Shown piece by piece: positions 35,415-43,925 of a stretch of DNA of 64,000 nt. This stretch comes from Roseibium sp. MMSF_3544 (lineage in GTDB: Bacteria; Pseudomonadota; Alphaproteobacteria; Rhizobiales; Stappiaceae). The stretch is taken from positions 237,878 through 301,877 of the forward strand of contig NZ_JASHKA010000006.1 in NCBI RefSeq assembly GCF_030732845.1, given 5' to 3'. Below the pieces are notes generated by a model that was not told the origin of the DNA, made no database searches, and saw nothing but the letters and a program-made list of their open reading frames with translations. The number at the start of each line of letters is the position of its first letter. The first letter of the stretch is position 1. Position numbers and translations under genes: made by a program.

Positions 35415-36302
35415 ATGGCCGGTTTCGACTACGGATTTGTCGGTTTGGGCGCGATGGGGTCGGGCATGGCGGGTGCCATGGCCGACACGGGCCTCCGTAT
35501 TGCTGGTGTCGACCCGGATCCGGGCGCCCGGTCGAGGGCGGAGAGCTGGGGTGTCACCACGGGAGACGATCTCGCGTGGCTCCTGGAGGACTGTCATTCG
35601 GTGGTCATGTCCCTGCCGTCGGAAAGTGCCCTGGACACGGTCTACCGTGAAATCGAGGTGACACCTTCCAAGGGCGATCAACTCGTCGTCGAAACGTCGA
35701 CGGTCTCGCCCGCTCGCGCCAGGGACCTGGCCGCGATTTCCCGGACATCGGGCCGCCGGCATATTGAAGCCGGTCTGATCGGACTGCCGCAGGATGCGCG
35801 TGCGGGCGCGCTCTATCATTTCGTCGGCGGGCAGGATCGAGATGTCGCCGCTGCAGCGGAGTTTCTGAGTCGAACCGGCCGGGCCTACGCCCATCTGGGT
35901 GACGTTGGCAGCGCCGCGGTCGCCAAAGTTCTCAACAATGCCATCGGCAACGCGACGATGCTTGCGTATTCCGAAGCCATTGCGGTCGGTGAAATTCTTG
36001 GAATGGACCCCGCGGTGTTCGTGACTGCCGTTAAGGTAGCAGACGGGTCGGGCATGTCGAAAGTCTTTGCCCGTCATGCACACTGGGCGACCGGCGGTTC
36101 GAAACGCCAGCCTCCGACACCCATCAACCGCAAGGACATGGCCGCTTATGCGGCAATGGCGAGAGAGGCCGGTTCCCTCTCCCCCGTGCTCGGCGCAGCC
36201 TCACGGGTCTTGGCGGAGATGAGTGACACGGACGGGCTGGTGCAAACGCATGCCGACCAGGTGCGTGACAGCGCTCGCACGACGGAGCGCTCATGGAACT
36301 GA
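35415..36302 (+). CDS. Beta-hydroxyacid dehydrogenase family (HIBADH/GarR-like) protein
   Basis: NAD(P)-dependent dehydrogenase of about 295 residues. The Rossmann motif is GFVGLGAMGSGMAGAM; VAKVLNNAIGN holds the catalytic lysine and asparagine of the family. Members oxidise or reduce beta-hydroxy acids such as tartronate semialdehyde/glycerate, 3-hydroxyisobutyrate or threonate derivatives. It sits between TctB and TctA, an uncommon insertion of an enzyme inside a transporter operon, which suggests it acts on the imported acid. Its end overlaps the TctA start by ten bases. Confidence 0.86.
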   Translation: MAGFDYGFVGLGAMGSGMAGAMADTGLRIAGVDPDPGARSRAESWGVTTGDDLAWLLEDCHSVVMSLPSESALDTVYREIEVTPSKGDQLVVETSTVSPARARDLAAISRTSGRRHIEAGLIGLPQDARAGALYHFVGGQDRDVAAAAEFLSRTGRAYAHLGDVGSAAVAKVLNNAIGNATMLAYSEAIAVGEILGMDPAVFVTAVKVADGSGMSKVFARHAHWATGGSKRQPPTPINRKDMAAYAAMAREAGSLSPVLGAASRVLAEMSDTDGLVQTHADQVRDSARTTERSWN

Positions 36303-37807
36303 GCAGCGCCCTGATCGACCATCTGGCTGTTTCGCCGCTGCTGTTTTCTATTGCCGGTGTCGCCATTGGCATCGTGTTCGGAGCCATTCCCGGCCTGAAC
36401 CAGGGCGTCATCATGGCGTTGACGCTGCCGTTGACCTTTCACATGGACAGCTATCTCGCCCAGGTTCTGCTGATAGGCATGTATGTCGGTGGCGTCAGCG
36501 GTGCCATGGTGACCGGTGTCACGCTCGGTATCCCCGGATCCCCCGCCGCGATCATGACCACGTTCGACGGATACGCGCTTGCGAAGCGCGGGCAGGCTGC
36601 GCGGGCTCTTGGCCTTGGCGTCTCGGCCTCGCTCGTCGGCGGCCTTATCTCCTGGCTCTGCCTCGCTCTGGTTTCCGAACCCATTGCCAGGTTCTCGCTG
36701 CGCAATTTCGGCAGTTTCGAATATGCGGCCCTGGTCTTCGGCGGGCTGCTCATCATCGCAACGTGCTCAGGCAAGAACTTCGTCCTCGGACTGACGTCCG
36801 GTCTGCTCGGCATGATGTGCGCTCTTGTGGGGCTCGATCTCGTCAGCCAGGTACCCAGGTTCACCTTCGGGTTCGAAACCTTCGACAGCGGTTTCCGGAT
36901 CGAAGCCGTACTGGTTGGCATCTTCGCGATCGGGCATCTGCTTTACGACATCAGCATGCGCGCCTTGCCGCCACGCCAGATCTCCGTTCGCACGTTTGAA
37001 ATCTGGCGATCCGTCCTGGCGCTGACCCGGCACTGGTTCAATCTCATCCGGTCCAGCCTCATCGGTGTCTGGATCGGCATCCTGCCCGGCATCGGCGCAA
37101 ATATCGGCTCCGTGGTGTCTTATTTCGTGGCACGCAATATCGACCGCGATCCGGAGAGCTTCGGAACGGGACGGGAGGAGGGCATTGTCGCTTCCGAGGC
37201 GGGCAACAATGCCACGGTCGGCGGCGCGCTTATTCCGATGATTTCCATGGGGATCCCCGGAAGCGGGGCGGACGTCATCCTGATGGCCGCCCTCCTATTC
37301 CACAACATCCAGCCCGGCCCGCTGCTGGTTCTCGAACACCCGGACGCCTTTTACGGCATCATCGCAACTTACCTCGTGGCCACCCTTCTGGCCTTCGTTT
37401 TTTTGATGTCGCTGGCGGTCTCCCTGTCCAAAGTCGTTGGCGTGCCGCGGTCCATTCTCGTTCCCCTGATCTTCATTCTGGCGATCGCGGGAACCTATTC
37501 GCTCAACAATCTGTTTTTCGACGTCTGGGTGATGATCGGCTTCGGCGTGGTCGGGCTCCTGATGCGCCTGTCCCGCCTGCCGTCGGCCCCTTTCATGATC
37601 GGGTTCGTCTTGACACCGCTCTTTGAGGAGAAATTCCGCGCCAGCATGATGGAATCCAATGGTTCGCTGATGCCTTACCTGGAACGTCCCCTTGCCTTGG
37701 CGATCCTCCTTTTTTCCATCGCATTTGCCGTTGCTCCGGCGGTTTTCGGTCTGATGAACCGTGCTTCCGGGCAACGCGCCACAGACCGTAAGGAGGAAAC
37801 CGGATGA
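36293..37807 (+). CDS. tctA: TTT transporter large permease, TctA
   Basis: Inner-membrane permease of about 504 residues, the normal TctA length, with the duplicated motif GAIPGLNQGVIMALTLPLTF, LGIPGSPAAIMTTFDGYALA and again GILPGIGANIGSVVSYF, MGIPGSGADVILMAALL. Works with TctB at 34905 and TctC at 33926. Its stop overlaps the SDR start (ATGA). Confidence 0.92.
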   Translation: MELSSALIDHLAVSPLLFSIAGVAIGIVFGAIPGLNQGVIMALTLPLTFHMDSYLAQVLLIGMYVGGVSGAMVTGVTLGIPGSPAAIMTTFDGYALAKRGQAARALGLGVSASLVGGLISWLCLALVSEPIARFSLRNFGSFEYAALVFGGLLIIATCSGKNFVLGLTSGLLGMMCALVGLDLVSQVPRFTFGFETFDSGFRIEAVLVGIFAIGHLLYDISMRALPPRQISVRTFEIWRSVLALTRHWFNLIRSSLIGVWIGILPGIGANIGSVVSYFVARNIDRDPESFGTGREEGIVASEAGNNATVGGALIPMISMGIPGSGADVILMAALLFHNIQPGPLLVLEHPDAFYGIIATYLVATLLAFVFLMSLAVSLSKVVGVPRSILVPLIFILAIAGTYSLNNLFFDVWVMIGFGVVGLLMRLSRLPSAPFMIGFVLTPLFEEKFRASMMESNGSLMPYLERPLALAILLFSIAFAVAPAVFGLMNRASGQRATDRKEETG

Positions 37808-38499
37808 AAACAGTCCTCGTAACAGGGTCGAGCCGAGGGCTTGGACTGGAGTTTTGTCGTCAGTACAAGGCGGATGGCTGGACCGTTCTGGCAACCTGCC
37901 GCACTCCTCAGACATCTGAAAGCCTGCAAACGCTCGGTGTGGAGATTTTCCAACTCGATACGGCTTCCGTCCAGAGTGCACACAGCCTGGCTGCGCGCCT
38001 TGCCGGAAGACGGATCGACGTCTTGATCAACAACGCCGGTGTGATGGGTGACAATGCCCGGTCGGCCCTTGATGCCGACCTGGACGATTGGGAGGAGGCT
38101 TTCCGGATTAACGCTCTCGGGCCAGCCATAATTACACGCGCATTACTTGAAAATCTGACGCTTTCCGATGCACCGGTCGGCGTGACGATGGGCAGCCAGG
38201 CCGGAATTTTCGACATGATGAAAACACCGAAGCTGGCGATCTACAGGTCCACGAAAGCGGCGGCCCACGCGGTCACGATCTCGCTCGCAAGGGCGCTCGA
38301 GCAGCACGGTGTTCTTTATTTCTCCCTGCGTCCCGGCAGAACGAAGACCGATATCACAGGCCATACCGGAGACTATGAAGCTGATGATTCCGTTCGACTT
38401 ATGCGTGGCCTCATTGACCGTGCCGATCCGGCTTGGCGCGGGCTCTTTGTCGACCGTAGTGGTGCGGTTTACAATTACGGCGGGGGCTTTCACGCCTAG
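37804..38499 (+). CDS. SDR-family oxidoreductase
   Basis: Short-chain dehydrogenase of about 231 residues with VLVTGSSRGLGLEF (cofactor loop), LINNAGV, GSQAG with the catalytic Ser region, and YRSTKAA carrying Tyr and Lys. It is compact, like members with sepiapterin-reductase-type or CsgA-type length. Its N-terminus closely matches the decayed SDR at 20415, and like that copy it neighbours a DapA-family gene. Substrate unknown; sugar or hydroxy-acid oxidation is expected from the operon. Confidence 0.87.
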   Translation: MKTVLVTGSSRGLGLEFCRQYKADGWTVLATCRTPQTSESLQTLGVEIFQLDTASVQSAHSLAARLAGRRIDVLINNAGVMGDNARSALDADLDDWEEAFRINALGPAIITRALLENLTLSDAPVGVTMGSQAGIFDMMKTPKLAIYRSTKAAAHAVTISLARALEQHGVLYFSLRPGRTKTDITGHTGDYEADDSVRLMRGLIDRADPAWRGLFVDRSGAVYNYGGGFHA

Positions 38500-38604
38500 C
38501 TGCGATCCTTGAGCCATGCGGCTTGGCTGGTTCAATCAGTCTTCTTTTCGGCGAGCTCACCGACGCTCAATCGCCGGTCTGTAGCCGGCCAAAGGGAGTT
38601 TTCC

Positions 38605-39519
38605 ATGTCTATGCGATACAAGGGAATTTGGCCTGTTGCGCCGACGCCGTTTCATGACGACGGTGCGATCGACACCGAGGGTATGAAGCGTGTTCTGGAC
38701 TTCATGATCGACGCGGGAGTCGACGGCTTGTGTATCCTGGCGAACTTCTCCGAACAGTTCGTTCTGACCGATGCTGAGCGCGACCAGCTGACGAGACTGT
38801 CGCTCGAGCACGTGGCGCAAAGGGTTCCCGTCATCGTGACGGTGAGCCACTTCGCTAGCCGTATCGCGGTGGAACGGGCGAGGCAGGCGAAATCGCTTGG
38901 CGCCGGCATGGTCATGCTGATGCCTCCCTATCATGGCGCCACGCTGCGCGGCGCGCCCGAACAGATATTCGAACAGTTCCGGGCGGTCGGAGAGGTCGGC
39001 ATTCCGATTATGGTTCAAGATGCGCCGATGGCGGGCAACGACCTTTCCGTGCCGTTGCTGGTCCGCATGGCGCGGGACATCGAGATGGTCAAGCTGTTCA
39101 AGATCGAATGCAGTCCGGCAACCGGAAAGCTGCGCGAGCTGATCGCGGCGGGCGGCGATGCCATCGAGGGTCCCTTTGACGGGGAAGAGGGCATCACACT
39201 CTTCGCCGATCTCGAGGCAGGGGCGACCGGGACAATGACGTCGGCCACGATCCCCGACAAGATCAAACCAATTCTTGAGCTTCATGCCGCCGGGAGCGCG
39301 GAGGCTGCTGCGGATGTCTATCGCCAGGTGCTGCCCTTCATCAATTTCGAGAACCGCCAATGCCAGTGGCGTGCAGCGAAGGCTGCCATGATGGAAGGCG
39401 GCATCATTCGCTCTGACTATTGCAGACATCCGATCCAGCCGCTTCATCCGGATATCAGAGCGGGACTAATGACCGTACTGCGTCCGCTCGATCCACTGGT
39501 GTTGTGCTGGGCCGATTGA
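38605..39519 (+). CDS. DapA-family dehydratase/aldolase (possibly 2-keto-3-deoxy acid dehydratase)
   Basis: TIM-barrel protein of about 304 residues. The Schiff-base lysine is Lys166 (KLFKIE). The usual barrel tyrosine is Gln138 (IPIMVQDAP), as in the paralogue at 19507. The segment LANFSEQFVLTDAERD recalls L-2-keto-3-deoxyarabonate dehydratases of the non-phosphorylative pentose route; that recollection needs a database test. The start is ATG 38605 preceded by GGGAG. About 105 bases separate it from the SDR stop, so it may share the operon transcript or have its own promoter. Last gene of cluster B. Confidence 0.84.
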   Translation: MSMRYKGIWPVAPTPFHDDGAIDTEGMKRVLDFMIDAGVDGLCILANFSEQFVLTDAERDQLTRLSLEHVAQRVPVIVTVSHFASRIAVERARQAKSLGAGMVMLMPPYHGATLRGAPEQIFEQFRAVGEVGIPIMVQDAPMAGNDLSVPLLVRMARDIEMVKLFKIECSPATGKLRELIAAGGDAIEGPFDGEEGITLFADLEAGATGTMTSATIPDKIKPILELHAAGSAEAAADVYRQVLPFINFENRQCQWRAAKAAMMEGGIIRSDYCRHPIQPLHPDIRAGLMTVLRPLDPLVLCWAD

Positions 39520-39910
39520 GACCGAAGCTAACAATGGAATGGGTCTGTGCTGATCCGTCACCGAGAGCAATAGCGGTAGAGACATGGATGAACGGGGACA
39601 GATCCATGTTGCTGGCGCGGTTGATCACCGGACTGAACATCTTGGCATAGAAGCTCGTATATTCGTTGTTGGACCCCTCTTTGATCAGCCTTTTTCCTCC
39701 CAGCGACAAGCGGGCGTTGGCGTCAATCGAAATCTCTTTCGGCTGCTGGTTTACGATACAGTTGGATTATCTTAGCTGAAACTGGTAGCGGAGGACCGTT
39801 ACCGCCATTACCCGCAACCCATCGGAATTCGGTTTGTGTTAGTTTTGTTCTCTCTTAAGCAATTGATTTGAAAGCATGAGAACTGCACGTCGCTCGTAAC
39901 GATTGCTCGA
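39520..39910. other. Intergenic region between convergent operons
   Basis: No supportable gene. Short open frames on both strands show no recognisable family or ribosome binding site. The right half becomes AT-rich. No clear terminator hairpin was found for either convergent transcript. Confidence 0.5.
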
Positions 39911-41731
39911 CTAGCTGTAATGCCCGCGGGCGCGCATCAGGGCATCGGCCTGGTTCTGGGCATTCGACAAGGCCCGATCCACGCTGATCGTGCCTTGCAG
40001 CATGTCGTGGATCTCCGTTCCGATAATATTGATCAAATCCGTTATCTCCGGAACCGGCGGGCGCGGCCAGTATTGCAATATGCCGGACCGGGCCATGCCG
40101 TCGACGATCGAGATGACGGGCGAAATGCGGCGTACTTCCGGGTCCATGCTGACGCTGAAGCGCGGCGTTACGAGGCTGCCGTTTTCGATATAGAGCTTAA
40201 TGGTTTCCGGCGAGGTGAAGGACTGCAATGCCGCCCAGGCCGCGCTTACACGGTCGGGAGCGGTGTTGGCGGGAATGGCGAGTGCATATCCCCCGACAGG
40301 GGCAATCGGCTTTCCGCCTGGCCCAAACGGGTGCGGCAGAAAATCCGTTACGCCATAGGCGGGCGATTCCTTGTTGAGTTCGAACAGAGGTGCAAGGAGT
40401 GTCGCGCAATAGGCCATGGCAACCTCTCCGTCGGCATAAGCGCGGGCGCGTTCGTACCAGGACATCGACAGGATCGACAAGGGTGAAAAATCAAGGAGCT
40501 CGCGAAGATACTCCGCAGTCGAGTAGGCTTCTTCCGACTGGAGCATTGGTCGCATGTTTTCGCCTTCAGGCCACTCGGCATCATAGTCATGACCATCATG
40601 CGCAAGGTTTAAAAAGGGCTGCCCCATGGCGCCCATGACAAACATGAACGTGTGTCCAAGCGGCGTTCCGCGACCGGCATTCCAGGCGATACCTGATCTG
40701 CCGAGCGAACGGTTGTGCATGCGCCGCGCGGCCTCCAGCGTATCGGCGACGGTAAAGGGCACACCAACACCCTCGGCGGCGCAAAGATCCCTGCGCACGC
40801 ACAATAGCTCGGGCGTCGTCTGCACCGGCAGGCCATATTGAATGCCGCGATACCGGGCCGAGGCGAGCGCAACCTGGTGGAAATCGGACAGCTCTGCGCC
40901 GCTTTGTGCGATCAAATCGTCAATCGGCAACAAAACGCCTTTCTCGGCGAGTTCGCCAAACCAGGGAAGGTCGCACGCCACAATGTCGTAGCGCGAGGAC
41001 TTCTGCTCTGCGTTTGATAGGATTTCCTGTCTCAACCTGTCGATGGACAGAGCGCGGCTGTTGATGCCCACTCCGAAAAGACCTTCGAATTGCCGCTTCA
41101 AAACATTCATTGCCATGAAGGTCGGATCCGCATGCACAAGAACGCGCAGTTCATTTTGGAGGTTCAGCTTCGAGACCAGCGGGGTCGGCGGCGGGATCGT
41201 GTCGGACTCGCTGTAGGAAGCCCCGAAAAAATAGTCGCTGAAACCGCGTTTGCCGGCCGCACCAATGCCCAGTGTGCTGCCGATGGCGCCGCGTACGCGG
41301 CGTGCATACTCCTGCCACTCGGCAATGAGCTTGTCGGATGGATGCAGCGAGAAACTCTTTCCGGTTTTTGTTCTCGGGCGGCGGATCAGAAGGCCGCGTT
41401 GCTCGATCGACGCAATTGCCCGGATCGCGGTTCCGTAACCCAGGCCGCTCGCGTTCGCGAGAAAACTTGTGGTCGTGAGTTTTCCCTTGAGGTGGTTGCG
41501 GAGCAATGTGGTGATCAGCCGCGTTTCGTCGTAGCCGCGCTTCAGACTGAGAACCTGCTCCGCCTCGGTGCCGAGTGCGTCGATGAAATCGAGAAAAAGG
41601 GTGAACTCTTCGGCCGACACGCCGCCTGAGCGCGGCAGATCCGGACTTTCAAAGGGGCCTTCGGGTCGGGCCCTTTTGTTTCCGCGCTGCAGGTTCATGA
41701 CCTCCCTCAGCGTTTCCGGCATCTCCGGCAC
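39911..41731 (-). CDS. Transcriptional regulator with winged helix fused to a family 1 solute-binding-protein domain
   Basis: Protein of about 606 residues without a signal peptide or membrane helix. Residues about 69-135 look like a MarR-type winged helix (RLITTLLRNHLKGKLTTTSF, then LGYGTAIRAIASIEQRGLL, then RRPRTKTGKSFSLHPSDKL). Residues about 195-590 form a MalE/UgpB-type binding-protein fold (DIVACDLPWFGELAEKGVLL; GLPVQTTPELLCVRRDLC; PVGGYALAIPANT). It thus reads as a cytosolic one-component sensor whose ligand domain is a captured transport receptor. Start among ATG 41731, 41722 or 41698 is uncertain. It lies after the sugar importer operon with its own palindrome at 41770. Confidence 0.85.
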   Translation of the reverse strand: MPEMPETLREVMNLQRGNKRARPEGPFESPDLPRSGGVSAEEFTLFLDFIDALGTEAEQVLSLKRGYDETRLITTLLRNHLKGKLTTTSFLANASGLGYGTAIRAIASIEQRGLLIRRPRTKTGKSFSLHPSDKLIAEWQEYARRVRGAIGSTLGIGAAGKRGFSDYFFGASYSESDTIPPPTPLVSKLNLQNELRVLVHADPTFMAMNVLKRQFEGLFGVGINSRALSIDRLRQEILSNAEQKSSRYDIVACDLPWFGELAEKGVLLPIDDLIAQSGAELSDFHQVALASARYRGIQYGLPVQTTPELLCVRRDLCAAEGVGVPFTVADTLEAARRMHNRSLGRSGIAWNAGRGTPLGHTFMFVMGAMGQPFLNLAHDGHDYDAEWPEGENMRPMLQSEEAYSTAEYLRELLDFSPLSILSMSWYERARAYADGEVAMAYCATLLAPLFELNKESPAYGVTDFLPHPFGPGGKPIAPVGGYALAIPANTAPDRVSAAWAALQSFTSPETIKLYIENGSLVTPRFSVSMDPEVRRISPVISIVDGMARSGILQYWPRPPVPEITDLINIIGTEIHDMLQGTISVDRALSNAQNQADALMRARGHYS

Positions 41732-41769
41732 GATCCAACCTCTCGTCAGCTTCGCAGAGGTCAGATTAG

Positions 41770-41782
41770 GTCCATTCTGGAC
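41770..41782. promoter_or_regulatory. GTCCA-N3-TGGAC operator upstream of the fusion regulator
   Basis: GTCCA (41770-41774), TTC, TGGAC (41778-41782) is a perfect palindrome lying in the 70 bases between the permease stop and the regulator start. The same motif occurs at 46643-46655, so it is probably the regulator's own site, here giving autoregulation. Confidence 0.65.
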
Positions 41783-41801
41783 TGTTTTCCAGTTTCGGTA
41801 T

Positions 41802-42842
41802 TCAGCCCGGCGAATTTCTTAATCGTGCGATCTTGTCGGCGAGAATACTTCGTCGTCGGTCAGCGTCCTGCAAGAGCTGAGAGCGCCGCTGGCTTCCCTC
41901 GAAGAGCCGGCTGCCGGTTTGAAACATGATGACGACAAGAAGCAGAATGCCCAGATACATCTGCACCATGAACGCAGGCGTTACATTGAAGACAAGCCCG
42001 GTGTTCAAGAAGTTGACCGTCAGTGTTCCGATGGCCGCACCAATGACACCGCCTTTTCCTCCGAGGATCGAAACACCGCCGATGAAGGCGGCAACCGTTC
42101 CTGCAAGCAGAAGATACTGTAGCCCGAGTGCCTGAGCGGTCCCGGACCGAAGGCCGATGATGACGCCTCCCAGACCTGCGCAGAAACCGGAAATCGCGAA
42201 CACGATAATCATCGGGCGCTTGAGCGATATGCCCGAAGCAAGCGCTTCTTTTCTTGCGCCGCCGATGGCGTAAATCTCGCGGCCGTAGCGGGTGTAGGTC
42301 ATGAAAAGGCCGACGAGAACAAACATGAAGATCACCAGGATCGAGGCTGGCGAGAAATAAACGAACATTTTCGTTGAGATGAAATCCGGAATGCGGAAAT
42401 CAGTCAGCATCACCGTTTTTTCTTCCGCGGCGAACAGCGCAACCCCACGCAGGAGCATCAATGTGCCGACGGTTAGCACGATCGCGCGTATCCTGAGATA
42501 TGCGATGAAATAGCCTTGAATTATGCCGATTGACGTGGATATGGCCAAGGCAATCAGGAGTGCGTTGATCGCGCCGAGGCTGTCCGTAAAACGCACAGTG
42601 ATGACCGCGGCCAACGCGGCATTGGACCCGATCGACAGGTCAATTTCACCGGCAATGATGCACAGGGTCAGTGCGAGCCCGACAAGTCCGAGCACGGCGA
42701 ACCGTTCCATGATGGCGAACCCGGTCCGGTGCGTGAAAAACAGCGGCTCGGTGATCGCGAAAAAACTGTAGACGCTGACCGCCAGAAGGATCGCGAAGCT
42801 TAGATCGGGGTTCTCGGTGACCCAGTGTTTGAGGCGTTCCAT
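41802..42842 (-). CDS. RbsC-type sugar ABC permease
   Basis: Inner-membrane permease of about 346 residues of the ribose/xylose/galactofuranose class (BPD_transp_2), with many helices, LCIIAGEIDLSIGSNAALAA near residue 60 and GGVSILGGKGGVIGAAIGTL, both hallmark segments. It forms a heterodimeric channel with the permease at 42852, nine bases upstream on the minus strand. Its 5' end is unambiguous (MERLKHWVT). Confidence 0.92.
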   Translation of the reverse strand: MERLKHWVTENPDLSFAILLAVSVYSFFAITEPLFFTHRTGFAIMERFAVLGLVGLALTLCIIAGEIDLSIGSNAALAAVITVRFTDSLGAINALLIALAISTSIGIIQGYFIAYLRIRAIVLTVGTLMLLRGVALFAAEEKTVMLTDFRIPDFISTKMFVYFSPASILVIFMFVLVGLFMTYTRYGREIYAIGGARKEALASGISLKRPMIIVFAISGFCAGLGGVIIGLRSGTAQALGLQYLLLAGTVAAFIGGVSILGGKGGVIGAAIGTLTVNFLNTGLVFNVTPAFMVQMYLGILLLVVIMFQTGSRLFEGSQRRSQLLQDADRRRSILADKIARLRNSPG

Positions 42843-42851
42843 GGCGGGCTC

Positions 42852-43925
42852 CTATTCCACGGCGCGGCTGCCGCGGCGGACAAGTGCAAAGACGATGATG
42901 GAAAAAACAATCATGAGGCCGACCGCAAGCACGCGCGCGCCGGAATTGAAGCCGTTCAACACCATCATGTTGTCGACCGTCGAGATGAAGATTGCTCCAA
43001 GAGAGGTTCGGAGCGTGGACCCGTAACCGCCCATGATGGAATTGCCCCCGACCATGACGATGGCAATGACCATGATGGTCATGTCGCCAGAGGATCCGAA
43101 CTCGGAAGAGAAATAGTTTACATGCGCAGACGAAACCTGGCCGGAAAAGGCAACAGCGACAAACGCGGCGCAAACGCTGGCAATGATGCAGCACTTGATC
43201 GCCATGCCGAAGTTCTCATGTCCGGTCGCCCGGCCGGCCGCCCTGTTTGCCCCCACCAGATAAACCTGCCGGCCAAAGGTCGTGTAACGCAGCACAAGCT
43301 CAGCAACGACGGCGATGACAATGAAGGCAACGGTGATGTTCGGGATATCGCCGAAAAACGACCCGGTTCCGAGCCATTCGGCGCCATGCGGCCGGCGGTA
43401 GCTCACGACAAGATTGTCCGACCACCAGGACCCGATTCCGAAGAACAGCCCTGCTGCGCCGAGCGTGACGACGATCGGATTTCCACCCAGACCGATTAGG
43501 GCGCCTTGAGCGGCACCTGCGATCGTCGCGACCAACATGGTGATCATGAAAGCAACGAGAAACGTCGCCAAGAGCCCGAACGTTGTCACTTCCCCGCCGG
43601 CGGAACCCCACTGGTTCCAGTCAGCGCCCATCAGCGTGGCGAAACAGATGATCGACAGCGCTGCAATCTCCTTCATCGACAAAAGGAAGAAGTTTCCCGA
43701 GAGCGTCACGAAGGTCAGGCCGATTGCCATGATCCCGACGAGCGCGGCGTCGCGAATAATCGTTTTGACGTTAAACCAGGTCAGGAAATCGTCAGTGATA
43801 AGTGCACCTGAAATCAGGACGACCAGGAACAGCCCGACCATCACGATGACAACCGGAGAATGGTCCCGCCTGATACGTTTGATGATGTTCAGTCCGGTTG
43901 CGGATACGGCGGCCGTGTCGCTCAT
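42852..43925 (-). CDS. RbsC-type sugar ABC permease
   Basis: Inner-membrane permease of about 357 residues, second channel subunit. LTFVTLSGNFFLLSMKEIAA replaces the more usual GxIDLS motif, showing divergence from standard RbsC; VMVGGNSIMGGYGSTLRTS is typical. The start overlaps the ATPase stop by four bases. The divergence between the two permeases suggests specialised, not interchangeable, roles. Confidence 0.9.
   Translation of the reverse strand: MSDTAAVSATGLNIIKRIRRDHSPVVIVMVGLFLVVLISGALITDDFLTWFNVKTIIRDAALVGIMAIGLTFVTLSGNFFLLSMKEIAALSIICFATLMGADWNQWGSAGGEVTTFGLLATFLVAFMITMLVATIAGAAQGALIGLGGNPIVVTLGAAGLFFGIGSWWSDNLVVSYRRPHGAEWLGTGSFFGDIPNITVAFIVIAVVAELVLRYTTFGRQVYLVGANRAAGRATGHENFGMAIKCCIIASVCAAFVAVAFSGQVSSAHVNYFSSEFGSSGDMTIMVIAIVMVGGNSIMGGYGSTLRTSLGAIFISTVDNMMVLNGFNSGARVLAVGLMIVFSIIVFALVRRGSRAVE

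Noticed and set aside
39455..39775. Small open frames in the gap after the second DapA gene
   Set aside because: No ribosome binding site and no recognised motif on either strand.
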